From Treponema sp. (GTDB taxonomy: Bacteria > Spirochaetota > Spirochaetia > Treponematales > Breznakiellaceae): DNA of 34,569 nt. The translations under genes were made by a program, and so were the position numbers. Positions 26,563-34,569 of this stretch are shown piece after piece (the first letter of the stretch is position 1; every line of letters begins with the position of its first letter). The DNA lies in NCBI GenBank assembly GCA_031254365.1, contig JAIRUN010000093.1, positions 1 through 34,569 of the forward strand, written 5' to 3'. A model generated the notes under the pieces. The model ran no database searches, had not been told where the DNA came from, and saw only the letters and a list, made by a program, of their open reading frames with translations.

Positions 26563-27981
26563 TCAAGTATTTTTGCGAATATTTCCGCGATGGGGCTGCC
26601 TGTCTTTGCCCGAAGCCCGTATCTCAATCGAAACGGGAATGAGGGAAAAGCCCAATTCCCCGCGGATTTTGTTTCGCAGATATGAGATATATGATTCGCT
26701 GACCGCGTGGACCCGTGAAGTGAAGAGAATAAAATGCACCGGATTAGCGGATTTCTGGATTGCGTACTTGACTTTGAAGCGGGTTTGCGGCCCGGATGGG
26801 GGAGGGTACTCCTGGAGCCAGCGTTCCAGCGCCTGATTAAGACGGCTTGTTTCAATCTGGGTATTAAGCTGACCGTACATGGTTATCGCGGTGTTGAGCA
26901 GTTTGTCAATGCCGGTTCCCTTGGTGGCGCTGACCGGAACAATGGGAGCGTATTCCATTTTGCCAAACATAAAATGAATCCGGTCAGATACAGCCTCAAA
27001 AATATTTTTCACCACCGGAGCGCCGGAACTCTGATCCTGCATGGTGTCCCATTTGTTAAGCGCCATGATGATTCCCCGGCCCTTGTCATGGGCAAGCGCG
27101 GCGATCTTTTTGTCCTGATCGGAAAGCCCTTCCTGCGCGTCTATCAGCAATACTACAATGTCCGCTTCATCAATGGTTTTGATAGCGCGGTTCACCGAGT
27201 AATATTCGATGTTTTCCGTTACTTTTGTTTTGCGGCGGATACCGGCGGTATCAAGGATCACAAATTTCCGGGACTTCCAGTTAAAGCTGCCTTCTACCAC
27301 ATCGCGGGTAGTGCCGGGAATGTTGCTGACAATGGAAGCGTTAGACGAAGTAAGCCGGTTTGACAGCGTGGACTTGCCGGTGTTTGGCTTTCCCAGAAGC
27401 GCGATACGGATTGGTTCGAATTCTGTTGCCGCTTCTTTCACTCCGGAAAAATCAAGGCGGCTTATGATCTCCTGTTCCAGTTCGCCGATATTGTCGCCAT
27501 GCTCTGCGGAGATCATAAACACTTTTTCAAAACCGAATGACAGAATGTTCCAGGCATCGGCTTCCCGCCTGCCACCCTCGGTCTTGTTCACTGCGGCAAT
27601 GAGCCGGCTTTGGTATGGCCGCAGAAGCGCGACAAATTCTTCATCTTCACTGGTGATTTCACCCGCTTCAAGCAGCAGCACAATGAGGCTGGCTTTTGTA
27701 AGAGTCGCAAGGGTTTTCTCCACGACAAGGTCATCAATGTTATCGCCATTCTCAACAGAGCGTTCCAGTTTGAAACCGCCGGTGTCGATGAGCCGCAGGG
27801 GTTTGCCCGCGATAAAACCGTCCATCTCAACCGGATCGCGGGTAACGCCGGGCGTGGGATCGGTGATGGCCCGGCGCTTGTGAAGCAGGCGGTTAAAGAG
27901 CGTGGACTTTCCCACATTGGGACGACCAACCAAAACTACAGTGGGGAGGTTGCGGTATTTTTGCGCGGTATTAAATTCCAT
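26563..27981 (-). CDS. der: GTPase Der (EngA)
   Basis: 472 aa; two G domains (GRPNVGKSTLFNRL, GKPNTGKSTLSNRL), KH-like C-terminal domain. Confidence 0.96.
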   Translation of the reverse strand: MEFNTAQKYRNLPTVVLVGRPNVGKSTLFNRLLHKRRAITDPTPGVTRDPVEMDGFIAGKPLRLIDTGGFKLERSVENGDNIDDLVVEKTLATLTKASLIVLLLEAGEITSEDEEFVALLRPYQSRLIAAVNKTEGGRREADAWNILSFGFEKVFMISAEHGDNIGELEQEIISRLDFSGVKEAATEFEPIRIALLGKPNTGKSTLSNRLTSSNASIVSNIPGTTRDVVEGSFNWKSRKFVILDTAGIRRKTKVTENIEYYSVNRAIKTIDEADIVVLLIDAQEGLSDQDKKIAALAHDKGRGIIMALNKWDTMQDQSSGAPVVKNIFEAVSDRIHFMFGKMEYAPIVPVSATKGTGIDKLLNTAITMYGQLNTQIETSRLNQALERWLQEYPPPSGPQTRFKVKYAIQKSANPVHFILFTSRVHAVSESYISYLRNKIRGELGFSLIPVSIEIRASGKDRQPHRGNIRKNT

Positions 27982-29713
27982 GTGCCTTTACTGCGGCGCG
28001 GGCTTCCGCAATGGATCGGCCCTGCAAACATTCGGCGGCAAGGGATTTGCAGGATTCAAGACTCGTTTCCCGGATAACCTGTTTGACCAGCGGAATGGAA
28101 GAAGCGTTCATGCTGAATTCGTCAAGGCCCAGACCGATCAGTATGGCCGTTGCCGCGGGATCTCCGGCAAGCTCGCCGCACATCGCGGCCTTTATTCCCT
28201 TCTCGTGGGCAGCGTCAATGATCCGCTTGAGGAAACGCAGCACCGCCGGATGATGGTATTCTCCCAGATGGCTTACTTTTTCATTTCCCCGGTCAACCGC
28301 CATAGTGTATTGAATAAGATCATTGGTTCCAATGGAAAAGAAATCTGATTTTTCCGCGAGAATATCAGAAGTCATTGCCGCTGAGGGAATTTCGATCATC
28401 ACGCCGGTTTCGATATTCGGGGCAAAAGCCTGTCCCTTTGCTGTACATTCAGCGCGGGCCTGATCAAGCAGGACATGGGCCTGATCCAGTTCCTCAATGC
28501 CTGAGATCATGGGAAACATGATCCGCACGTTGCCGTAAACGCTGGCCCGCAGTATCGCCCGCAGCTGCACTTTGAACAGTTCAGGATATTCAAGGGAAAA
28601 ACGGATCGCCCGCAATCCAAGCAGGGGATTTTTCTCGCTGGTGTACTGTCCCTGAGCAACCTGAAGATCGGGAACGATCTTGTCGCCTCCCACATCTATG
28701 GTTCTGATTGTAACGGGCAATGTTCCCATTGTTTTCAAAACGTGGCTGTAAGCCTGGTACTGGGTATCTTCTTCGGCGGCATTGCCCGGCGTAATAAACA
28801 GAAATTCCGAGCGGTACAGGCCGATACCTTCCGCGCCATAGTGGAGTACCTTCTCGGCTTCTTCGGGAAATTCGATGTTCGCCTTGAGCGTTACCCGGCA
28901 GCCATCAGTGGTTTCAGCGGGAAGATCCCGCAGGGCGTTGAGGCGGTTTGTCTGCTTGCGTTCAAGTTTTTCCTCATCTTCCTGCCGCGCCAGAGTCTGT
29001 TGATCGGGATCGACTATCACGATACCCGATGAACCGTTCAGCGCCACTGTTTCGCCGTCTCTGATTTCTCTGGAGACAAGCGAAAGCCCCAGCACCGCCG
29101 GTATATTAAAAGCCCGCGCGAGAATCGCCGTGTGGCTCGTTCTGCTCCCCTCATCCAGCGCAAGGCCCTTTACCCGTGATTTATTCATTATCAACGTATC
29201 AGAGGGCAGAAGATCATGGGACACGAGAATTACATCCTCGTCCAGATCGGCAAGAGTAGAACGGCTGCGCGTAACAGAGAGCAGATTGTCGATAAGCCTG
29301 CGGGACACATCGGTAATGTCCACAGCCCGTTCGCGGAACAAAGGCTCAGGTGACCGCATCAGTTTCTGGCTGATTTCGCGGGACACATCCCAGACAATCC
29401 ATTCAACGTTTAGCAGATTTTTGTGCAGTTTTTCCTTTATTTGCTCGTGAAAATCAAAATCCTCCAGCATAAACAAGTGAGCCTTAAAAATATCAGCCTG
29501 TTCCCGGCCCATCTCCCGGTTTGCCCGTTCATACAGGGCCTTTATTTCACCCGCGGCCTCGGCCAGCGCCTTTTGCAGCCGTTCCCATTCGGCGGACAGT
29601 TCCGCCTCTGTAACGCTGTAGCGGGGAATTTCGAGAGGAGCATCGCCCTGATACACAAAAGCCTTGCCGGACGCAAAGCCCGGAGAAGCTGGAATGCCGG
29701 TAAATGTTTTCAT
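27971..29713 (-). CDS. ptsI: Phosphoenolpyruvate-protein phosphotransferase (PTS enzyme I)
   Basis: ATG at 29713 (MKTFTGIPASPGFASGKAFV); GSRTSHTAILARAFNIPAVLG phospho-His motif; FSIGTNDLIQYTMAVDRGNE. Confidence 0.95.
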   Translation of the reverse strand: MKTFTGIPASPGFASGKAFVYQGDAPLEIPRYSVTEAELSAEWERLQKALAEAAGEIKALYERANREMGREQADIFKAHLFMLEDFDFHEQIKEKLHKNLLNVEWIVWDVSREISQKLMRSPEPLFRERAVDITDVSRRLIDNLLSVTRSRSTLADLDEDVILVSHDLLPSDTLIMNKSRVKGLALDEGSRTSHTAILARAFNIPAVLGLSLVSREIRDGETVALNGSSGIVIVDPDQQTLARQEDEEKLERKQTNRLNALRDLPAETTDGCRVTLKANIEFPEEAEKVLHYGAEGIGLYRSEFLFITPGNAAEEDTQYQAYSHVLKTMGTLPVTIRTIDVGGDKIVPDLQVAQGQYTSEKNPLLGLRAIRFSLEYPELFKVQLRAILRASVYGNVRIMFPMISGIEELDQAHVLLDQARAECTAKGQAFAPNIETGVMIEIPSAAMTSDILAEKSDFFSIGTNDLIQYTMAVDRGNEKVSHLGEYHHPAVLRFLKRIIDAAHEKGIKAAMCGELAGDPAATAILIGLGLDEFSMNASSIPLVKQVIRETSLESCKSLAAECLQGRSIAEARAAVKAHGI

Positions 29714-29839
29714 TTTCTGAGATAAAGAATAATGGAAAACAGACGAATAATCAACTGAGCCATTTAGCGGGGCTGTTTTACTATGGGAAAAACTCACTTG
29801 ACGTTCTTTTCGCTTTGTGGCAGGATAATTCCACTATTA

Positions 29840-29912
29840 GGACCGCTAGCTCAGCTGGTAGAGCAGCAGACTCTTAATCTGCGGGTCGAAGGTTCGATCC
29901 CTTCGCGGTTCA
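29840..29912 (+). tRNA. tRNA-Lys(CTT)
   Basis: Cloverleaf folds by eye: acceptor GGACCGC/GCGGTTC, D-stem GCTC/GAGC, anticodon stem GCAGA-CTCTTAA-TCTGC, T-stem GAAGG/CCTTC. Confidence 0.95.
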
Positions 29913-29929
29913 GGATTTGAAATGCCCTA

Positions 29930-29958
29930 TTGCCATAATATGAGTAATCTTGTATACT
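29930..29958 (+). promoter_or_regulatory. Predicted sigma70 promoter upstream of tRNA-Gly/uxaC
   Basis: TTGCCA (29930-29935), 17-nt spacer, TATACT (29953-29958). Confidence 0.6.
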
Positions 29959-29994
29959 GGCAGCAACATTTTGAAAGGCTTTGCCTTTCCTTTT

Positions 29995-30066
29995 GCGGGA
30001 ATAGCTCAGTGGTAGAGCGCGACCTTGCCAAGGTCGATGTCGCGGGTCCGACTCCCGTTTCCCGCT
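29995..30066 (+). tRNA. tRNA-Gly(GCC)
   Basis: Acceptor GCGGGAA/TTCCCGC, D-stem GCTC/GAGC, anticodon arm CGACCTTGCCAAGGTCG, T-arm GCGGG/CCCGT-type stem. Confidence 0.95.
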
Positions 30067-30071
30067 GTAAT

Positions 30072-31520
30072 GTGAAAAGATTCATGGGCAGGGAATTTCT
30101 GCTTTCCACCAAAACAGCGCAAAAACTCTACTATGGAGCGGCGGCGGAAGAGCCGATTTTTGATTATCATTGCCACCTTATACCAAAAGAAATTGCCGAT
30201 AACCGCCGTTTTCCGGACCTTGCGTCGGTGTGGCTGGGCGGCGATCATTATAAATGGCGGGCGCTCCGGGCCAATGGCGTGCCTGAGCAACTGGTTACCG
30301 GCAACGCTGATCCTTACGACAAATTTATCGCATGGGCGCAGACCGTTCCCCGGCTGATTGGAAATCCCCTGTACCACTGGACTCATCTGGAACTTCAGCG
30401 CTGCTTTAATATTACTGAGCCGCTTAATCCGCAGAGCGCACCTGGAATCTGGAAGGCTGCCAATGATCAGCTTAAAAACGATCCGGCGCTTTCGGTTTTT
30501 GGCATCTTCAAAAAATTCAAAGTCTTTGCGGTGGGAACCACCGATGATCCGGCGGATACCCTTGAATATCATGCGCAGGTGAAAACCGCAACAGAGACAA
30601 AAGTGTTGCCATCGTTCCGGCCTGACCGTATCATCTATATAGAAAAGCCTGATTTTGCCGGATATATCGCAAAGCTGGGAGCGGCGGCGGGCAAACGCAT
30701 ACAAAACCTTGACGATCTGTTAGATGCAATTAAAAACCGCATTGACTTCTTTCACAATAACGGCTGCCGTATTAGCGACCACGGCATGGAATATGTTCCG
30801 TATATGACCGCTTCCTCTGATCCCTACCCTGCCCGGCCTGCTAAAGTTAATTTTAACCTGTGGGAACAGGAAATAAGGGTGATTTTTTCCCGTGCGCTGA
30901 ACGGGGAAGAATTGAATCATTGGGAAATTGAAACATGGAAAACCTTTGTTTTTAATTTTCTTGGGGAAGAATACGCCAACCGGGGCTGGGTAATGCAGAT
31001 GCATACCAATGTTATTCGCAGCAACAACAGCGCTGCGCTTGCGTCTCTTGGCCCCGACACGGGTTTTGACGCGGTAAATGATTTTCCTATGGTGGCGGAA
31101 AAACTCGCCCGCTTTCTGGACTTGCTTCATTCACGGGGCAAGCTTCCCAAGACAATACTCTACAGCCTTAACATCAACGATCTGTACCCAATGGCAACGC
31201 TTGCGGGCTGTTTTCAGGAAGCAATTCCCGGCAAAATACAGCTTGGTTCAGGCTGGTGGTTCCTCGATCATATTGACGGTATGGAAACCCAGATGCGGCT
31301 TTTGGGGAATACCGGTCTGCTTTCCCGTTTTGTGGGAATGCTCACCGACTCCCGCAGTTTTCTTTCATATCCCCGGCATGAATATTTCCCCCGCATACTC
31401 TGTAATATTCTGGGGACATGGGCGGAGAACGGCGAAATTCCCAATGACTTTGAACTGCTCGGCGCTATGGTAAGGGATATTTCGTTTAGAAATGCCGAAC
31501 GTTATTTTGCCATAGCATAA
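30072..31520 (+). CDS. uxaC: Uronate (glucuronate) isomerase
   Basis: MKRFMGREFLLSTKTAQKLYYGAAAEEPIFDYHCHLIPKEIADNRRF and GDHYKWRALRANGVPEQLVTG, NPLYHWTHLEL; starts GTG 30072 or ATG 30084; the ORF-track start at 29922 runs through the tRNA and is wrong. Confidence 0.95.
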   Translation: MKRFMGREFLLSTKTAQKLYYGAAAEEPIFDYHCHLIPKEIADNRRFPDLASVWLGGDHYKWRALRANGVPEQLVTGNADPYDKFIAWAQTVPRLIGNPLYHWTHLELQRCFNITEPLNPQSAPGIWKAANDQLKNDPALSVFGIFKKFKVFAVGTTDDPADTLEYHAQVKTATETKVLPSFRPDRIIYIEKPDFAGYIAKLGAAAGKRIQNLDDLLDAIKNRIDFFHNNGCRISDHGMEYVPYMTASSDPYPARPAKVNFNLWEQEIRVIFSRALNGEELNHWEIETWKTFVFNFLGEEYANRGWVMQMHTNVIRSNNSAALASLGPDTGFDAVNDFPMVAEKLARFLDLLHSRGKLPKTILYSLNINDLYPMATLAGCFQEAIPGKIQLGSGWWFLDHIDGMETQMRLLGNTGLLSRFVGMLTDSRSFLSYPRHEYFPRILCNILGTWAENGEIPNDFELLGAMVRDISFRNAERYFAIA

Positions 31521-31639
31521 CAAAAGACATATACCATCTGCCCAAGAATTGTACAGAGTTTTTAATTACATATTAGAAAGCAGAACCACAACGCGATTCG
31601 CCTATGGATTTTTCTCCCATAAGCCGTTATGATTAACTG

Positions 31640-33070
31640 GTGGACTATGATGTAGCTATTATCGGCTGCGGGGTGTCCGGGGCGAATATCGCACGGCGGC
31701 TTTCGGCCTACAATATCAAAACGGCGATTCTTGAAAAAGCGGCGGATGTGTCGTTTGGCACGTCCAAGGCCAATTCGGGCATTGTTCACGGCGGTTTTCA
31801 CCATAACAAAAAATACCTCAAGGCGCGGCTGGAAATTCAGGGAAACCTTATGTTTGATCAGCTCAGGCAGGAATTAAATTTTCCATTTGAGCGCTGCGGC
31901 ATTATTGTGGCGGCCCTGCATGATGATGAAATGAAGGCTGTGGAACATCTGTATATGCAGGGGGTGGAAAACGGAGTCATCGGCATTGAGCTTTGTTCCC
32001 GCGAGCGTATTCTGGAACTGGAACCCAAGCTCAATTATGACACTGTTGGCGGATTGTATGCGCCCGGCGGCGGTATAGTCGAGTCGTACCGTTTTGTGTT
32101 TGCGCTGGTGGAATCGGCGCTGAAAAACGGCGTTGAATTGTTTACTAATTTTAAGATAAGCGCGGCGCGGCGGAATGAAAGTTCAGGATATTGGACGATC
32201 AGCGCCGAAGATGGCCGCAGCCTTAATGCCCGTTATGCGGTTAACGCAGCGGGTCTGTTTGCCGATGAGGTTTCGGCGGTTTTTGGCGGCGAGGAATTTT
32301 CGATTAAAGCCCGCAAAGGCGAATATTTTTTAATGGATCGACTAACGCGGGCCTGTCCTGACCGGGTGGTTTTTCCGGTTCCGACCGCGATTTCCAAAGG
32401 TATGCTGGTGATCCCCACGGTTGAGGGAACCGTGCTGGTCGGCCCCACCGCGGATGCAACGGATGACAAATACGATTTTGCCACAACAAGCGAGCGGCTT
32501 GAGCAAATACTCGATTCAGGAAAGACGATGATTCCTTTTTTAAGCCGAAACGATGTAATCACCAGCTTTGCGGGACTGCGGCCCTGCCTTGACGATGATT
32601 TTTATATTGAGCCGTCACAAAAAGCGCCGGCCTTTGTGCAGGTGGCAGGGATTCAGAGTCCGGGCCTGACCGCTTCACCGGCTATTGGCGAATATGTCAA
32701 AAACATTCTGCGGGACATGGGGCTGGAGTTGCAGGAAAAGCCCGGCTGGGACCCGTATGTCGAGGATCATCCCCGTTTGCGGGAACTCGATCCCTTTGCG
32801 CTTGACGCGCTCATCGCCACTGATCCCGCATGGGGAAACGTTGTCTGCCGCTGCGAAAATGTCAGCGAGGCGGAGATCATACAGGCCGTGCGCCTGGGTC
32901 ATCATACGCTGGACGGAGTAAAATATTTTACCCGCGCCCAAATGGGCCGCTGTCAGGGGGGCTTTTGCACGTACAAGATCATCAAGATCATCATGCGGGA
33001 AACCGGCCTTTCATGGAATGAGATTACCAAGCACGGCGGGGCGAGCCGTCTTTTGGAGGCTGAACTATGA
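31640..33070 (+). CDS. FAD-dependent glycerol-3-phosphate dehydrogenase-like oxidoreductase with C-terminal BFD-type [2Fe-2S] domain
   Basis: 476 aa from GTG; DYDVAIIGCGVSGANIARRL FAD motif; CRCENVSEAEIIQA...MGRCQGGFC. Confidence 0.88.
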   Translation: MDYDVAIIGCGVSGANIARRLSAYNIKTAILEKAADVSFGTSKANSGIVHGGFHHNKKYLKARLEIQGNLMFDQLRQELNFPFERCGIIVAALHDDEMKAVEHLYMQGVENGVIGIELCSRERILELEPKLNYDTVGGLYAPGGGIVESYRFVFALVESALKNGVELFTNFKISAARRNESSGYWTISAEDGRSLNARYAVNAAGLFADEVSAVFGGEEFSIKARKGEYFLMDRLTRACPDRVVFPVPTAISKGMLVIPTVEGTVLVGPTADATDDKYDFATTSERLEQILDSGKTMIPFLSRNDVITSFAGLRPCLDDDFYIEPSQKAPAFVQVAGIQSPGLTASPAIGEYVKNILRDMGLELQEKPGWDPYVEDHPRLRELDPFALDALIATDPAWGNVVCRCENVSEAEIIQAVRLGHHTLDGVKYFTRAQMGRCQGGFCTYKIIKIIMRETGLSWNEITKHGGASRLLEAEL

Positions 33071-34329
33071 AAGAACTCCAATACGATGCGGTGGTAATCG
33101 GCGGCGGGGCAGCGGGCATGGCAGCGGCGCTGGAACTTGAGGCCGCTGGTTTTTCCTGCGCTATTATTGAGCGTGAGGATCATCTGGGCGGTATTCTCAT
33201 GCAGTGTATTCACAACGGATTCGGCCTGCACGAATTTTCCGAAGAACTCACCGGCCCGGAATTCGCGGAACGTTTTATTGAGCGGGTAATAAAATCAAAA
33301 ATCGCCGTATACTTAAACGCAACGGTAACGCAATTTACCAATAATGCCGCGCCGTCCTCTGCTAAAGAGCTGCTCTGCGTTTCACCTGAGGGCGTTATGC
33401 GTATACAAAGCCGGGCAATGATACTGGCAATGGGCTGCCGCGAGCGGAACCGGGGCAATGTGCGAATTCCCGGCGCGCGTCCTGCCGGAGTGTTTACCGC
33501 CGGTCTTGCCCAGCGGCTTGTTAACATCGAAGGGTATATTCCCGGAAAAGAAGTTGTGGTCATCGGGTCAGGCGACATAGGACTTATCATGGCGCGGCGG
33601 ATGAGCTGGGTTGGCTGCGCGGTAAAGGCGGTTATAGAGATCATGCCCTACCCCGCCGGACTTACCCGGAACATTGTTCAATGTCTGCGGGATTTTGACA
33701 TTCCGCTGTACCTTTCCTGCCAGACCACGAGCATTTTTGGCAATGACCGGGTTGAAGGTGTTGAAGTGAGTCCCATGGAAAACGGTATTCTCGTTCCCGA
33801 AAAACGTTTCCGCATTGACTGTGATACGGTGCTGCTTTCCGTTGGGCTGGTTCCTGAAAACGAACTTTCCAGAGCAGCCGGTGTGGAACTGAACGGAGCG
33901 ACCGGCGGCCCACTGGTGGATTCGAATTTGATGACCACTGTTGACGGCGTTTTTGCCTGCGGCAATGTGCTTCATGTTCATGATCTTGTTGACTGGGTTT
34001 CAGAGGAGAGCCGCAGGGCGGGCCGTTATGCCGCGGAATGGCTCAGAGGAGAGCGGCCGGAATTGCAGATACGGGCAAAGGCCGGTTCCAATGTGCGTTA
34101 TGTGAATCCCGTACGGATCAATCCCCGGCGGGAAAATCAGATTTACCTTCGCTCACTGGTAGTAAAAAATGACGCTGTACTGGAACTCCGGCTTGATAAC
34201 CGCATGATCCGCAGCATCAAGAAAAGCCATGTTCAGCCTTCGGAAATGATCAGCCTTACTGTAGGCCCCAAAGATTTTCCGGGACAGACAGCGGGAATGG
34301 ATTCAGTTTTGGAATTCAGTATTGTATAA
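33067..34329 (+). CDS. NAD(P)/FAD-dependent oxidoreductase
   Basis: 420 aa; DAVVIGGGAAGMAAALELEAAGF and EVVVIGSGDIGLIMARRM dinucleotide-binding motifs; 4-nt overlap with preceding gene. Confidence 0.9.
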   Translation: MKELQYDAVVIGGGAAGMAAALELEAAGFSCAIIEREDHLGGILMQCIHNGFGLHEFSEELTGPEFAERFIERVIKSKIAVYLNATVTQFTNNAAPSSAKELLCVSPEGVMRIQSRAMILAMGCRERNRGNVRIPGARPAGVFTAGLAQRLVNIEGYIPGKEVVVIGSGDIGLIMARRMSWVGCAVKAVIEIMPYPAGLTRNIVQCLRDFDIPLYLSCQTTSIFGNDRVEGVEVSPMENGILVPEKRFRIDCDTVLLSVGLVPENELSRAAGVELNGATGGPLVDSNLMTTVDGVFACGNVLHVHDLVDWVSEESRRAGRYAAEWLRGERPELQIRAKAGSNVRYVNPVRINPRRENQIYLRSLVVKNDAVLELRLDNRMIRSIKKSHVQPSEMISLTVGPKDFPGQTAGMDSVLEFSIV

Positions 34330-34347
34330 TGAAATGAGGAATTAAAA

Positions 34348-34569
34348 GTGAAGGAGTTAGTTTGTATTGTCTGTCCCATTGGCTGCTCTTTGCGTGTTGA
34401 AGAAGGACCTGCTGCCACGGACGGTTTGCCCGCGATAAGCGTAAGCGGCAACCGCTGTCCCCGCGGCGCGGCCTACGCGCAGGAAGAAATACGCGCTCCC
34501 AAGCGGATGATTACCGCTACCTGTGCTATTAGCGGTGCTGATAATAACGCCGCCGGGGCAAGCAGCGCC
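34348..34569 (+). CDS. DUF1667-family protein, truncated by window end
   Basis: GTG 34348 gives MKELVCIVCPIGCSLRVEEGPAATDGLPAISVSGNRCPRGAAYAQEEIRAPKRMITATCAIS...; open to the end of the window, absent from ORF track. Confidence 0.82.
   Translation, partial: MKELVCIVCPIGCSLRVEEGPAATDGLPAISVSGNRCPRGAAYAQEEIRAPKRMITATCAISGADNNAAGASSA

Noticed and set aside
29798-29829. Possible promoter TTGACG...GATAAT for tRNA-Lys
   Set aside because: Spacer is 20 nt, longer than usual; may be real but not supportable from sequence alone.
29922-30071. N-terminal extension of uxaC in the ORF track (MPYCHNMSNLVYWQQ...)
   Set aside because: Encodes through tRNA-Gly; homology-like UxaC N-terminus starts at MKRFMGREF (30072).
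1-34569. CRISPR array, prophage, integrase or rRNA operon
   Set aside because: No regularly spaced direct repeats, phage structural genes, recombinase motifs or rRNA-like sequence were recognised on either strand.

Overview
The window is a mostly housekeeping/metabolic stretch of a bacterial chromosome. It is probably from a gut-type, treponeme-like spirochaete; this rests on gene content, including a class I lysyl-tRNA synthetase, and is not proven. About 30 confident coding regions are visible: a coupled GH16-GH9 pair, exported DUF362 protein plus UPF0718-type permease, recG flanked by two different PIN-domain toxin-antitoxin modules, a PD-(D/E)XK-like protein, tatD, a dus gene, a GH26-like glycosidase, an M28 peptidase, pdxY, a ParB-like/metallophosphoesterase pair, a TPR protein with a 15-bp tandem repeat, an AI-2E transporter, hemW, two tandem signal peptidases I, a DeoR regulator, class I lysS, der, ptsI, tRNA-Lys(CTT), tRNA-Gly(GCC), uxaC, and a glpA/FAD-oxidoreductase/DUF1667 operon cut by the window end. 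I see no phage, CRISPR array or rRNA, and no clearly new multi-gene system. The least explained signals are non-coding or repeat based: (i) a 22467-22590 island made of a perfect 38-bp palindrome plus a nested hairpin; (ii) three copies of a REP-like GGTGACTGACACC motif around a small MORN-like ORF; (iii) a 23-bp element at 9506-9528 that matches, at 20/23 in inverse orientation, the inner hairpin of that island; (iv) tRNA-Gly serving as the apparent 5' leader of uxaC; (v) 19 tandem 15-bp units in the TPR gene. All calls come from reading the sequence; no database searches were run.
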